Source: Pseudomonas sp. EpS/L25 (GTDB lineage Bacteria; Pseudomonadota; Gammaproteobacteria; Pseudomonadales; Pseudomonadaceae). Taken from it: a stretch of DNA of 64,000 nt. Below are positions 1 to 9,881 of this stretch, piece after piece (position 1 is the stretch's first letter; every line of letters begins with the position of its first letter). Location of the stretch: positions 405,058-469,057 of the forward strand of contig NZ_LNUP01000015.1 of NCBI RefSeq assembly GCF_001512295.1. Reading direction: 5' to 3'. The position numbers were made by a program, and so were the translations under genes. The notes below the pieces were generated by a model, which made no database searches, was not told where the DNA came from, and saw only the letters and a program-made list of their open reading frames with translations.

Positions 1-49
1 CTGCCACAAAAAATTCGCCGCAGGTTACCAACGGCGTGCGCTTCGTCGT

Positions 50-1209
<1,160 letters not shown>

Positions 1210-1213
1210 CGAC

Positions 1214-2122
1214 ATGCATATCCTGCTGACGGGTGGTACCGGACTCATCGGCCGTGCCCTCTGCCGCCAATGGACGGCGGCTGGGCACCAGCTCAGCGTG
1301 CTCAGCCGGGACCCGGGACGGGTCGCCCGGGAATGTGGACCGGGCGTGCGCGGCATCGCCCGGCTGGAAGAACTGGGTGACGAACCCCTGGACGCCGTGG
1401 TCAATCTGGCCGGTGCACCCATCGCTGACAAGCCCTGGACGCGCAGTCGCAAGGCCGAGCTCTGGGAAAGCCGGATCGGCACCACCGAACGGCTGGTCGA
1501 CTGGCTGCGCGGGCGCAGTCAGAAGCCCGCGGTGCTGCTCTCCGGCTCGGCGACCGGCTTCTATGGCGACAGCGGCGAGAAGCCGGTGAGCGAGACCGAC
1601 AACCTGGCGGGTCCCGATTTCGCCGGCGAGCTGTGCCTGGCCTGGGAGCAGATGGCCAACGAGGCCGAGAAGCTGGGCATCCGGGTGGTCAATCTGCGTA
1701 CCGGTCTGGTGCTGGCCGCCGACGATGGCTTCCTGCTGCGCCTGTTGCCACCCTTCCGCTTTGGTCTGGGCGCGCGCCTGGGCAATGGACGCCAGTGGAT
1801 GCCGTGGATTCATTTGCAGGATCAAATCGGGGCCATCGATTTTCTTCTCAACCGCAGCGACGCCCAGGGTCCCTATAATCTCTGTGCCCCCCAGCCGGTG
1901 CGCAACCGCGACTTCACCGAAGCCCTGGGCCGGGCCTTGCGGCGCCCGGCGCGATTGCTGATCCCCGCCTTCGCCCTGCGCCTGATGGGAGAGCTGTCCA
2001 TCCTGCTGCTGGGTGGCCAGCGCGCCCGCCCCGAGCGTCTGCTCGAGGCCGGGTACGTCTTTCGCTATCCCGAGCTGGATGAGGCCCTGGCCAATCTGCT
2101 CGCTGCCAAGGATTCACGATGA
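1214..2122 (+). CDS. TIGR01777 family sugar-nucleotide epimerase-like protein (YfcH family)
   Basis: This 302-residue NAD(P)-binding Rossmann protein starts with [11 protein letters not shown] (GxxGxxG near residues 7-12). It has the [12 protein letters not shown] segment seen in extended short-chain dehydrogenases and a C-terminal DUF1731-type tail ([22 protein letters not shown]). The substrate is unknown for the family. The ATG at 1214 was chosen because AAGGAAG lies just upstream and the dinucleotide motif begins four residues later; a longer frame from 1172 adds 14 residues unlike the family. Its TGA overlaps the ATG of hemH by four bases, so the two are co-translated. Confidence 0.85.
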   Translation: MHILLTGGTGLIGRALCRQWTAAGHQLSVLSRDPGRVARECGPGVRGIARLEELGDEPLDAVVNLAGAPIADKPWTRSRKAELWESRIGTTERLVDWLRGRSQKPAVLLSGSATGFYGDSGEKPVSETDNLAGPDFAGELCLAWEQMANEAEKLGIRVVNLRTGLVLAADDGFLLRLLPPFRFGLGARLGNGRQWMPWIHLQDQIGAIDFLLNRSDAQGPYNLCAPQPVRNRDFTEALGRALRRPARLLIPAFALRLMGELSILLLGGQRARPERLLEAGYVFRYPELDEALANLLAAKDSR

Positions 2123-3174
2123 CTGCCAACGCTCTGCTGCTCGCCAACCTGGGTTCGCCCGATTCGCCCCACGTCCCCGATGTGAAGCGCTACCTGAACC
2201 AGTTCCTGATGGACCCCTATGTGGTCGATCTGCCCTGGCCGCTGCGCCGCCTGCTGGTCTCGCTGGTGCTGATCAAAAGGCCTGCCGCCTCGGCGGAGGC
2301 CTATGAGTCGATCTGGTGGGACGATGGCTCGCCGCTGATCGTGCTCAGTCGCCGTCTGCAGGAAGCCGTGCGTCCGCACTGGCGCCATGGCGCGGTCGAG
2401 CTGTGCATGAGATACGGCGAGCCATCGGTGGAGTCGGTCCTCAAGCGCCTGGCCAGCGAGGGCATCCGCGAGGTGACCTACGCGCCGCTCTATCCGCAAT
2501 TCGCCGACAGCACCACCACCACCGCCATCGTCGAGGCGCGGCGCGTCATCGAGGCCCATCAGCTGCCGCTGACGCTGAAGATCCTGCCGCCGTTCTACGA
2601 TCGCCCGGAATACCAGGCGGCGCTGGCGGCCAGCGTCGAGCCCTATCTGCAGGAGCCCTATGACCACCTGCTGCTGTCCTTCCACGGCCTGCCCGAGCGG
2701 CACATCCGCAAGCTGGTCAAGGATCGCAGCCACGACCTGCGCGCCCCCGACAGCAGCAAGGTCAGCGCCAAGGCCCTGGCCGTCTGCTATCGCAGCCAGT
2801 GCCAGCGCACCGCCGAACTGCTGGCCAAGCGCCTGGGTATTCCCGACGGCAAGTGGTCGGTGTCCTTCCAGTCCCGGCTGGGCAAGGACAAGTGGATCGA
2901 GCCCTACACCGAAGCGCGGCTGGACGAGTTGGCCAAGGCAGGCGTCAAGCGCCTGCTGGTGATGTGCCCGGCCTTCGTCGCCGACTGCATCGAGACGCTG
3001 GAGGAGATCGGTGATCGCGGGCGTGAACAGTTCATCGAGGCCGGCGGCCGGGAGCTGGTGCTGATTCCCTGCGTCAATGACCACCCGGCATGGGTAGCGG
3101 CGTTGGTGGAGCTGTGCGAAGAGGTGGCGGAGCTGCCGCCGCGGCCCATCGAACAGCCCAAGCTGCCGGCGTAA
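2119..3174 (+). CDS. hemH: ferrochelatase
   Basis: The 351-residue protein inserts ferrous iron into protoporphyrin IX, the last step of protoheme synthesis. It has the start ANLGSPDSP, the iron-site histidine region [14 protein letters not shown] near residue 190, and the acidic [11 protein letters not shown] region near residue 293. No ferredoxin-type or chlorophyll-binding extension is present. ATG overlaps the preceding TGA (ATGA), indicating coupling to the epimerase gene, an arrangement kept in other Pseudomonas. The last codons and the stop lie inside a 12-bp hairpin shared with the convergent uraA side. Confidence 0.96.
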   Translation: MTANALLLANLGSPDSPHVPDVKRYLNQFLMDPYVVDLPWPLRRLLVSLVLIKRPAASAEAYESIWWDDGSPLIVLSRRLQEAVRPHWRHGAVELCMRYGEPSVESVLKRLASEGIREVTYAPLYPQFADSTTTTAIVEARRVIEAHQLPLTLKILPPFYDRPEYQAALAASVEPYLQEPYDHLLLSFHGLPERHIRKLVKDRSHDLRAPDSSKVSAKALAVCYRSQCQRTAELLAKRLGIPDGKWSVSFQSRLGKDKWIEPYTEARLDELAKAGVKRLLVMCPAFVADCIETLEEIGDRGREQFIEAGGRELVLIPCVNDHPAWVAALVELCEEVAELPPRPIEQPKLPA

Positions 3175-3186
3175 CCGGCAGCTTGG
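3158..3186. terminator. 12-bp hairpin spanning the hemH stop codon, between convergent genes
   Basis: CCAAGCTGCCGG (3158-3169) pairs perfectly with CCGGCAGCTTGG (3175-3186). The five-base loop CGTAA contains the hemH stop codon. It lies between convergent hemH and uraA and can form in RNA from both strands. No T-tract follows on either strand, so it is not a textbook intrinsic terminator; it may protect mRNA ends or act with Rho. Confidence 0.6.
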
Positions 3187-3194
3187 ACGGGCCG

Positions 3195-4460
3195 TCAGAG
3201 CAGCGGGCGCTCTGGTGGTTCGGCATCCTTCTTCCAGGCATTGTGCCCGGGCAGGACCAGGTTGAGGCCGATGGCGATCAGGCCGCAGAGGGAGATGCCC
3301 TTGAGGCCGATCTCGCCGTTGCCGAAGACGATGCCGCCGATGCCGAACACCAGGGTCACCGAGACGATCACCAGGTTGCGCGCCTCGGACAGGTCCACCT
3401 GGTGGCGGATCAGGATGTTCAGGCCCACCACGGCGATGGAGCCGAACAGCAGGCAGAGGATGCCGCCCATGACCGGCACCGGGATGGTCTGCAGCGCCGC
3501 GCCGAACTTGCCGACGAAGGCCAGCACCATGGCGAAGCCCGCCGCCCACAGCATGACCCGCGGATTGTGGTTCTTGGTCAGCATCACCGCGCCGGTCACC
3601 TCGGCGTAGGTGGTGTTGGGCGGGCCGCCGAACAGACCGGCGGAGGAGGTGGCCAGGCCATCGCCCAGCAGGGTGCGGTGCAGGCCGGGCTGCTTGAGGT
3701 AGTTCTTGCCGGTCACCCCGCCCACCGCGATCACTCCGCCGACGTGCTCGATGGCCGGCGCCAGGGCCACCGGGACCATGAACAGGATGGCACCCCAGTG
3801 GAATTCCGGCGCGACGAAGGCCGGGATCGCCAGCCAGGGTGCGGCGCCTATGCCTTCGGTATGGACGATGCCGAAGACGAAGGCCAGGGCATAGCCGACG
3901 AAGACCCCCGCGAGGATGGGGACCAGGCGGAACATGCCCTTGCCGTAGATGGCCACCAGCAGGGTGGTGACCAGCGCCGGCATGGAGACCAGCATCGCCG
4001 TGGCGTAGGGCACCAGCTGGGCGCTGCCGTCCCCGGCCTTGCCCATGGCCATGTTGGCCGCCACCGGCGACAGGCCCAGGCCGATGGAAATGATCACCGG
4101 GGCGATCACCACCGGCGGCAGCAGCCGGTCGATGAAGCCCACGCCGCGCAGCTTCACCGCGAGGCCCAGGAAGGTGTAGACGAAGCCGGCCGCCACCACC
4201 CCGCCGAGTACCGCCGGCAGGCCGAATTCAGCCTTGGCGGCGATGATCGGCGCGATGAAGGCGAAGCTGGACGCCAGGAACACCGGTACCTGGCGGCCGG
4301 TGACCAGGTGGAACAGCAGGGTGCCGAAGCCGGCCGTGAAGAGAGCGACATTGGGGTCCATGCCGGTGATCAGCGGCATCAGCACCAGGGCGCCGAAGGC
4401 CACGAAGAGCATCTGGGCACCAACCACGATTTCCCGCCAGAGCGGTTCCCGCGTCGTCAC
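3195..4460 (-). CDS. uraA: uracil permease (NCS2 nucleobase transporter)
   Basis: This 421-residue polytopic inner-membrane protein of the NCS2 family has about 12-14 hydrophobic segments. It carries FAFIAPIIA near the N-terminus, the substrate-site motif GLFGGPPNTTYAEVTGA, and NHNPRVM. It should import uracil with a proton. It begins with GTG at 4460, two bases after the upp stop, with AAGGA upstream, so it is the second gene of a upp-uraA salvage operon: uracil is taken in and converted to UMP by Upp. Length matches the family. Confidence 0.93.
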   Translation of the reverse strand: MTTREPLWREIVVGAQMLFVAFGALVLMPLITGMDPNVALFTAGFGTLLFHLVTGRQVPVFLASSFAFIAPIIAAKAEFGLPAVLGGVVAAGFVYTFLGLAVKLRGVGFIDRLLPPVVIAPVIISIGLGLSPVAANMAMGKAGDGSAQLVPYATAMLVSMPALVTTLLVAIYGKGMFRLVPILAGVFVGYALAFVFGIVHTEGIGAAPWLAIPAFVAPEFHWGAILFMVPVALAPAIEHVGGVIAVGGVTGKNYLKQPGLHRTLLGDGLATSSAGLFGGPPNTTYAEVTGAVMLTKNHNPRVMLWAAGFAMVLAFVGKFGAALQTIPVPVMGGILCLLFGSIAVVGLNILIRHQVDLSEARNLVIVSVTLVFGIGGIVFGNGEIGLKGISLCGLIAIGLNLVLPGHNAWKKDAEPPERPLL

Positions 4461-4462
4461 GC

Positions 4463-5101
4463 TCAGGCGTCCTTCTGCTTGGTGCCGAAGATCTTGTCAC
4501 CGGCATCCCCCAGGCCGGGCAGGATGTAGCCATGCTCGTTGAGACGCTCGTCGATGGAGGCGGTGTAGAGGCGCACGTCCGGATGGGCTTCTTCGACCGC
4601 GGCGATGCCCTCGGGCGCGGCTACCAATACCAGTGCCCGGATCTCCTTGGCGCCGGCCTTCTTCAGCAGGTCGATGGTGGCGATCATGGAGCCGCCGGTG
4701 GCCAGCATGGGATCGATGATCATGGCCAGGCGCTGGTCCAGTTCACCCACCAGCTTTTCCAGGTAGGTGTGGGCCTGCAGGGTGGATTCGTTGCGGGCGA
4801 GGCCCACCACGCTGACCCGGGCGCTGGGGATCAGGCTGAGCACGCCATCGAGCATGCCGATGCCGGCGCGCAGGATGGGCACCACGGTGACCTTCTTGCC
4901 GGAGATCTTCTCCACTTGCACGGTGCCGCACCAGCCTTCGATGTCCACCGTTTCCACCGGCAGATCCTGGGTCGCCTCGTAGGTGAGCAGGGCGCCGACC
5001 TCCTGGGCCAATTCGCGGAAGTTCTTGGTGCTGATGTCGGCGCGGCGCATCAGGCCCAGCTTGTGGCGGATGAGCGGGTGGCGGATTTCATGGACGGGCA
5101 T
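4463..5101 (-). CDS. upp: uracil phosphoribosyltransferase
   Basis: The 212-residue enzyme makes UMP from uracil and PRPP. The PRPP-binding loop is visible as [13 protein letters not shown] near residues 126-138, and the uracil-binding C-terminus as [17 protein letters not shown]. The start [19 protein letters not shown] is typical, with GGAG seven to ten bases upstream of the ATG. It is the first gene of upp-uraA. The leader contains a run of seven T just after a likely -10 sequence (see the promoter entry). Confidence 0.96.
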   Translation of the reverse strand: MPVHEIRHPLIRHKLGLMRRADISTKNFRELAQEVGALLTYEATQDLPVETVDIEGWCGTVQVEKISGKKVTVVPILRAGIGMLDGVLSLIPSARVSVVGLARNESTLQAHTYLEKLVGELDQRLAMIIDPMLATGGSMIATIDLLKKAGAKEIRALVLVAAPEGIAAVEEAHPDVRLYTASIDERLNEHGYILPGLGDAGDKIFGTKQKDA

Positions 5102-5192
5102 GGGATTCTCCAGAGACGGTGGGGCAGCGGATCGCCGCGAGCGAGGAGGGTGTCGGTACGACCGGCGGCCCGAAGGCTTGCCACGGGGCAGG

Positions 5193-5230
5193 GCAAGCCA
5201 TAAAAAAACCGCGGTACATTAAAGCATCCG
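5193..5230 (-). promoter_or_regulatory. candidate upp promoter and T-rich initially transcribed region
   Basis: Reading leftward, TTTAAT (five of six matches to the -10 consensus) is followed about eight bases later by GG and seven T. The -35 match is poor. A run of U at the very start of a transcript is what allows UTP-sensitive reiterative transcription at E. coli upp and pyrBI; the resemblance here is inference. Confidence 0.35.
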
Positions 5231-5365
5231 ACTCGAGCTGGGCAGTACCCTGCGACAATACTAGCCGCCTGCCGGCGCTTGAGATCGGCCGGCGGTGTCT
5301 GTACCTTTGCCGCCTTTTATCCGCGCCAACCACCAGGCAGGCGCCCCGTCCCCCGGAGAAGCCCC

Positions 5366-5920
5366 ATGTCCGCCGATCTCGCCCACATCCGCCAGGTCAT
5401 GCAGGAGGCCGACTGCCTCTATGACGAAGCCCAGGTCGAAGCGGCCATCGATCGGATCGCCGCGTCCATCACCGCCGATCTCGCCGAGCGCAATCCGGTG
5501 GTCTTCTGCGTGATGAATGGCGGGCTGATCCTGACCGGCAAGCTGGCCACCCGGCTGAACTTTCCGCTGGAAATGTCCTACCTGCACGCCACCCGCTACC
5601 GCAACGAGACCACCGGCGGCGAGCTGTTCTGGAAGGCCAAGCCCGAGGTGTCCTTCATCGATCGCGATGTGCTGATCGTCGACGACATCTTCGACGAGGG
5701 CCATACCCTCAAGGCCATCATCGACTTCTGCCGCCACGCGGGTGCCCGCGAGGTCCATACCGCGGTGCTGATCGACAAGACCCACGACCGCAAGGTCAAG
5801 GGCCTGGAAGCCACCTACGTCGGCCTGCCCTGCATCGATCGCTACATCTTCGGCTATGGCATGGACTACAAGGGCTACTGGCGCAACGCCCCCGGCATCT
5901 ACGCCGTGAAGGGGCTGTGA
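5366..5920 (+). CDS. hpt: hypoxanthine-guanine phosphoribosyltransferase
   Basis: This 184-residue purine salvage enzyme has the PRPP signature VLIVDDIFDEGHTLKA near residues 97-112 and the C-terminal IDRYIFGYGMDYKGYWRN that closes over the substrate. It converts hypoxanthine or guanine to IMP or GMP. The ATG at 5366 has GGAGAA six bases upstream and gives the usual length; an in-frame upstream start at 5279 adds an unrelated leader. The stop overlaps the GTG start of the cupin gene, so the two are coupled. Confidence 0.94.
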   Translation: MSADLAHIRQVMQEADCLYDEAQVEAAIDRIAASITADLAERNPVVFCVMNGGLILTGKLATRLNFPLEMSYLHATRYRNETTGGELFWKAKPEVSFIDRDVLIVDDIFDEGHTLKAIIDFCRHAGAREVHTAVLIDKTHDRKVKGLEATYVGLPCIDRYIFGYGMDYKGYWRNAPGIYAVKGL

Positions 5921-6387
5921 CCGCCCGCCTGTTCGATCAGGCGCTGTTCGCCGACCTGCTCCGGCAGGCGGCGGCCAGCCCGCGCCGACGCGCCCATCAC
6001 TGTCTGCATGCCATGGACGAGCCCTGCCACCGGCTGGTGGTGGGGATGTGCGAAGACAGCTACGTGCCGCCCCATCGCCACCTGGATCCGCACAAGGCCG
6101 AGAGCCTGCTGGTGCTGCAGGGTCGGCTGGGGCTGCTGACCTTCGCCGAGGACGGCCAGGTGCTGCTGCGCCGCGAACTGTCCGGGGGCGCCGGTTGCCT
6201 GGGCGTCGATCTGGCGCCAGGCCAGTTCCATGCCCTGGTCGCCCTGGGCGGCGATTGCCTGTTCTTCGAATGCAAGGCCGGTCCCTTCGCGGCCCTGGGC
6301 GAAGGCGAGCGAGCCGCCTGGGCGCCGTTGGAGGGGGCAGCGGATGCCGACCGCTATCGCACCTGGATGCACGCTCAGTTCGATTGA
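5917..6387 (+). CDS. WbuC-family cupin metalloprotein
   Basis: This 156-residue protein has a cupin core: VPPHRHLDPHKAESLLVLQG supplies the HxH...E metal ligands, and a second half-motif GQFHALVALGG follows. It matches the small single-domain cupins found beside hpt in Pseudomonas. It starts with GTG at 5917, overlapping the hpt stop (GTGA), which argues for translational coupling. No substrate can be assigned. The WbuC-type name rests on motif resemblance only. Confidence 0.72.
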   Translation: MTARLFDQALFADLLRQAAASPRRRAHHCLHAMDEPCHRLVVGMCEDSYVPPHRHLDPHKAESLLVLQGRLGLLTFAEDGQVLLRRELSGGAGCLGVDLAPGQFHALVALGGDCLFFECKAGPFAALGEGERAAWAPLEGAADADRYRTWMHAQFD

Positions 6388-6496
6388 ACTTTCGATCGGT
6401 CTCGCGGTATCGCCAGGGCTTTGTCACTGGCGGGGTGGCGGAAGGCGGGAGTAGAATCGATCCTCCCTCAAATCCCCCAGCACAGGTAGCCAAAGG

Positions 6497-6784
6497 ATGC
6501 GCAAGGATAAAAAGCAGGTCATCGGTGAAGAGATCAGTGACGAGCAGATCAAGCTGTTCCTCGACGTCGAACCGGCGGACGATACCCCAGCGTCTCTGCA
6601 CAAGCTGGTCAAGGCCTATCGCGGGTTGCGTCCCGACGACTTCGAGCGTTTCGTCGGCTTCTTCGTCGAAGCGGGCTACGATCTCGATGCACGCAATGCC
6701 GAGGGTGAAGACTTCATCGCGCTGATCCGCAGCCATCGCCAGGCCGAGCCCTATATCGACGCCCTGCGTGCCGCTCACGCCTGA
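6497..6784 (+). CDS. small conserved Pseudomonas protein (PA4642-like)
   Basis: This 95-residue, acidic, soluble protein contains EISDEQIKLFLDVEPADDTPASL and RGLRPDDFERFVGFFVEAGYDLDARN. Its place after hpt matches a conserved hypothetical gene in other pseudomonads. The repeated LRPDDFxRFVxFF pattern suggests a small helical fold, but no catalytic motif is visible. It ends at 6784, is followed within three bases by a short sequence like a repeat terminus, and then by a strong bidirectional terminator shared with rhlE. Confidence 0.75.
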   Translation: MRKDKKQVIGEEISDEQIKLFLDVEPADDTPASLHKLVKAYRGLRPDDFERFVGFFVEAGYDLDARNAEGEDFIALIRSHRQAEPYIDALRAAHA

Positions 6785-6786
6785 TT

Positions 6787-6803
6787 CAGGCCCTGTCTGA
6801 AAG
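6787..6803 (+). repeat. possible solo end of the dispersed foldback repeat
   Basis: GGCCCTGTCTGAAA here is 13 of 14 identical to the inner end GGGCCTGTCTGAAA of the repeat at 43526-43723. It begins three bases after a stop codon, the same position preference seen for full copies. The match is short and could be chance. Confidence 0.3.
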
Positions 6804-6833
6804 GCCTCCCCCTGGTTGGTGACCCTTTCGATA

Positions 6834-6873
6834 GGCAAAAATAAACCCCGCCATGGCGGGGTTTATTTTTGCC
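6834..6873. terminator. bidirectional intrinsic terminator
   Basis: This is a perfect 40-base palindrome: GGCAAAAATAAA, then the hairpin CCCCGCC/GGCGGGG, then TTTATTTTTGCC. It has an A/T tract on both sides of a GC stem, so it works on either strand. It separates the convergent small conserved gene and rhlE. Confidence 0.92.
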
Positions 6874-6907
6874 TGGAAAACGAGCCGCCTGAGCGGCCCG
6901 TGATCCA

Positions 6908-8800
6908 TCAGGCTTCGCGGTTGCGGGTCAGCAGCGCGGGCTTCTCGCTACGCGGACGGCTTGGCAGTTCTTCCAACTGCTCCAGCGTCGGCAGACGATC
7001 GGCACGGGACGGCTTGTGCACGATCTTCGGTTGTGGCTTGCTCGACGCCCGCTCTTCGGTGGCATAGGCGCGCGGCTCGCTCGGTGCGGCTTCGTAAGGC
7101 CGGGCCGCGCGGGGCTGCCCGCCGTTCTGGCCGCGACGCTTGCCGGGCTGCTGCTGTTGCTGGCCACGCGGAGCACGAGCAGCACCCTGGCCCTGGCCCT
7201 GGCCCTGGCCCTGGCGGGGCTGGCCACCGCCGGCGGTCGCAGCAGGACGGGCGCCATTACCGGCATTGCCACTGCGCGGGCCTTTGCGACCCTTGCCCTG
7301 GTAGGGGCTCACGTAGTCGACGCTGTTGCCGAAGTTGTCGTAATCGTCGTCCAGGAATTCTTCCGGATCGCGATTGCGCGGCTGCTGGGCGACGGCCTGG
7401 CCGGGTTGGGCGGCCTTGTCCTGGCCGGCGTCATCGCGATCGCGGCGGTTGCGACGATTGCGGGTACGGCCCTTGCGCTCGCCCTGGGGCTGCGTACCGG
7501 AGGCCTCGCCATTGCTGCTGGATTTGCCCTGGCCCTGGTTCTGGCCCTGGCCTTCGCTGCGCGCCGGTTTCTCGGCCTTTTTCTGGCGATTCTGCTGCGG
7601 CTTGCCACGCGGCTCGCGCGGTGCCCGTACTTCCGGTTGCTCCGGCGGGACGCTGGCGGGGTCGAAGCCCTGCATGTCGCCGTCCGGGATGCTCTGCTTG
7701 GTCAGGCGCTCGATGGCCTTGAGCAGCTTCTCTTCGTCCGGTGATACCAGCGAGATGGCCTCGCCGCTACGACCGGCTCGACCGGTACGGCCGATGCGGT
7801 GCACATAGTCTTCCTCGACGTTGGGCAACTCGAAGTTGACCACGTGGGGCAACTGGTCGATGTCCAGGCCGCGGGCGGCGATGTCGGTGGCGACGAGGAC
7901 GCGGACCTCATTGCTCTTGAAGTCGGCCAGGGCCTTGGTACGCGCGTTCTGGCTCTTGTTGCCATGGATCGGCGCGGCCGGCAGGCCGTGCTTGTTCAGG
8001 TACTCGGCCAGACGGTTGGCGCCATGCTTGGTCCGGGTGAACACCAGCACCTGCTCCCAGGCACCCAGGGTGATCAGGTGGGCGAGCAGGGCGCGCTTCT
8101 GGTTGGCCGGGATACGGAACAGGCGCTGTTCGATGCGCTCCACCGTGGTGTTCGGCGGGGTGACTTCGATGCGCTCCGGGTCCTGCAGCAACTTGCCGGC
8201 GAGGTCGGTGATGTCCTTGGAGAAGGTGGCCGAGAACAGCAGGTTCTGGCGTCGCGACGGCAGGCGGGCCAGAACCTTCTTCACATCATGGATGAAGCCC
8301 ATGTCGAGCATGCGGTCGGCTTCGTCCAGCACCAGGACCTCCACGGCGGACAGGTCGACGCTCTGCTGGCCGGCGAGGTCCAGCAGGCGGCCGGGACAGG
8401 CGACCAGGACGTCGACACCCTTGGCCAGGGCGGTGACCTGCGGCTTGAGGCCGACGCCGCCGAAGACGCAGGCGCTGCGCATGGGCAGGTCGCGGGCATA
8501 GACCTTGAAGCTGTCGTGCACCTGGGCCGCCAGCTCGCGGGTCGGGGTCAGCACCAGGACGCGCGGTTGCTTGGCGACGTAGTGGTGACCATCGGGATGA
8601 CCGTTGGGGAACAGCCGCTCCAGGACCGGCAGGGCGAAGCCGCCGGTCTTGCCGGTACCGGTCTGGGCCGCCACCATCAGGTCGCGACCCTGCAGGACGG
8701 CCGGAATGGCGCGTTGCTGGACGGGAGTGGGGTTCAGGTAGCCGGCGTCTTCCACGGCGCGGGCAAGGGCCTCGGAGAGACCGAGGGAAATGAAGGACAT
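6908..8800 (-). CDS. rhlE: DEAD-box ATP-dependent RNA helicase
   Basis: The 630-residue helicase unwinds short RNA duplexes. In order it has the Q-motif region ([14 protein letters not shown]), Walker A AQTGTGKT near residue 48, [13 protein letters not shown] in LFSATFS, and [13 protein letters not shown] near residue 340. A long low-complexity C-terminal tail of about 240 residues is rich in Q, G, R and P, as in RhlE proteins that contact RNA through basic tails. The ATG at 8800 has AGGA upstream and starts at MSFISLGLS; a longer frame from 8893 is rejected. The tail contains a five-fold hexanucleotide repeat coding for GQ dipeptides. Two hairpins lie in the leader. Confidence 0.93.
   Translation of the reverse strand: MSFISLGLSEALARAVEDAGYLNPTPVQQRAIPAVLQGRDLMVAAQTGTGKTGGFALPVLERLFPNGHPDGHHYVAKQPRVLVLTPTRELAAQVHDSFKVYARDLPMRSACVFGGVGLKPQVTALAKGVDVLVACPGRLLDLAGQQSVDLSAVEVLVLDEADRMLDMGFIHDVKKVLARLPSRRQNLLFSATFSKDITDLAGKLLQDPERIEVTPPNTTVERIEQRLFRIPANQKRALLAHLITLGAWEQVLVFTRTKHGANRLAEYLNKHGLPAAPIHGNKSQNARTKALADFKSNEVRVLVATDIAARGLDIDQLPHVVNFELPNVEEDYVHRIGRTGRAGRSGEAISLVSPDEEKLLKAIERLTKQSIPDGDMQGFDPASVPPEQPEVRAPREPRGKPQQNRQKKAEKPARSEGQGQNQGQGKSSSNGEASGTQPQGERKGRTRNRRNRRDRDDAGQDKAAQPGQAVAQQPRNRDPEEFLDDDYDNFGNSVDYVSPYQGKGRKGPRSGNAGNGARPAATAGGGQPRQGQGQGQGQGAARAPRGQQQQQPGKRRGQNGGQPRAARPYEAAPSEPRAYATEERASSKPQPKIVHKPSRADRLPTLEQLEELPSRPRSEKPALLTRNREA
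7185..7214 (-). repeat. CCCTGG x5 hexanucleotide repeat within the rhlE tail
   Basis: Five exact copies of a 6-bp unit lie in frame in rhlE and encode alternating Gly-Gln. Copy-number change would lengthen or shorten the tail without a frameshift. A shorter, interrupted run of the same kind lies near 7527-7551. Confidence 0.9.
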
Positions 8801-8817
8801 GCGGGGTTCCTGTCTCT

Positions 8818-8883
8818 GTCGGCGTCCCGCCGACGTGGGGGCGCGGTTGCGCTCCTGGTTGACGTCCGAAAGGTTTGGACGTC
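8818..8883 (-). promoter_or_regulatory. two hairpins in the rhlE 5' leader
   Basis: Arms GTCGGCG (8818-8824) and CGCCGAC (8828-8834) form a 7-bp stem with a 3-base loop 17 bases ahead of the start codon. Arms GACGTCC (8861-8867) and GGACGTC (8877-8883) form a second 7-bp stem. Structured leaders on helicase mRNAs can allow temperature or self control; that role is inference here. Confidence 0.5.
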
Positions 8884-8983
8884 TCGCCCGCACTCGTCAT
8901 CCTGCGCTGGATGAAGGGCCGGGCGATGACCGGAAGCGGTAATCACGGTTGGGTGAAGCCGCCGCCAAAACGCGTGGCCGGCT

Positions 8984-9820
8984 TCAGAAGCCGAGGTTTC
9001 GCCAGATGGCGATGCACGGCTCCGCTTGGTTCAGGGTGTAGAAGTGCACGCCGGGTGCCCCACCTTCGAGCAGACGCTCGCACAGGGCGGTCATGACTTC
9101 TTCGCCGAAGGCTTGGATGCTTTGGGTATCGTCACCGTAGGCTTCCAATTGCTTCCGCAGCCAGCGCGGCAATTCAGCGCCACAGGCATCGGAGAAGCGC
9201 GCCAACTTGCTGTAGTTGGTGATCGGCATGATGCCAGGGATCACAGGAGCTTCGACCCCCAGTTTGCGGACACGTTCCACAAAATGGAAGTAGCAATCGG
9301 CGTTGAAGAAGTACTGGGTGACCGCGCGGTCAGCACCGGCCTCCATCTTGTACACGAAATTGCGCACGTCGTCCGTAAAGCTGCGCGCCTGCGGATGGGT
9401 TTCCGGATAGGCGGCGACTTCGATATGGAAGTGATCGCCGGTTTCCTCGCGGATGAAGGTGACCAGATCACTGGCGTGACGCAACTCGCCGCCACCGGAC
9501 AGGCCCATGCCGGAGGGCAGGTCGCCGCGCAGGGCGACGATGCGGTTGATGCCGGCTTCCCGGTACTGCTGCAGCAGTTCGCGCAGCTTGGCCTTGCTGT
9601 CGCCGACGCAGGACAGATGCGGCGCGGTCGGTACGCCGACCTCGTCGTTGAGCTGGCGCACGGTGCGGTAGGTGCCATCCCGGGTCGAACCGCCGGCGCC
9701 GTAGGTGCAGGAGAAGAACTCCGGCCCGTGGCCTGCCAGCTGCCGCGCGGTGGCGATCAGCTTCTCGTGGCCCGCCTCGGTCTTGCAGGGAAAGAATTCG
9801 AAACTCAGACTGGGTTTCAC
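8984..9820 (-). CDS. metF: 5,10-methylenetetrahydrofolate reductase
   Basis: This 278-residue FAD enzyme reduces methylenetetrahydrofolate to methyltetrahydrofolate, which supplies the methyl group for methionine. FEFFPCKTEAGHEKL at the N-terminus holds the family's catalytic glutamate. SCTYGAGGSTRDGT and ALRGDLPSG contact FAD and folate. Length is normal. The start is GTG at 9820 with GAGAGAG just upstream. It follows ahcY by 61 bases containing a hairpin, so both genes of the activated-methyl cycle probably share the riboswitch-controlled transcript. Confidence 0.95.
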   Translation of the reverse strand: MKPSLSFEFFPCKTEAGHEKLIATARQLAGHGPEFFSCTYGAGGSTRDGTYRTVRQLNDEVGVPTAPHLSCVGDSKAKLRELLQQYREAGINRIVALRGDLPSGMGLSGGGELRHASDLVTFIREETGDHFHIEVAAYPETHPQARSFTDDVRNFVYKMEAGADRAVTQYFFNADCYFHFVERVRKLGVEAPVIPGIMPITNYSKLARFSDACGAELPRWLRKQLEAYGDDTQSIQAFGEEVMTALCERLLEGGAPGVHFYTLNQAEPCIAIWRNLGF

Positions 9821-9839
9821 ATTGTCTCTCTCGTGAGAA

Positions 9840-9861
9840 GCCCCGCCCTCGCGGGCGGGGA
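9840..9861 (-). other. intercistronic ahcY-metF hairpin
   Basis: CCCCGCCC and GGGCGGGG form an 8-bp stem. On the coding (minus) strand the loop is GCGA, a stable GNRA tetraloop. No U-tract follows, so it more likely sets mRNA stability or partial read-through between ahcY and metF than full termination. Confidence 0.6.
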
Positions 9862-9881
9862 GTGCCCTCAGGGGCGTGCCA

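Noticed and set aside
3090-4529. Long open frame (479 codons) antisense to uraA, and many like it opposite purH, argS, priA, ponA and ubiB
   Set aside because: High-GC shadow frames: low-complexity His/Gln/Arg/Gly-rich products without domains, lying over well-recognised genes.
7140-7560. CCCTGG-type repeats considered as a CRISPR or phase-variation tract
   Set aside because: In-frame hexamer within the coding tail of rhlE; slippage would not switch the gene off.
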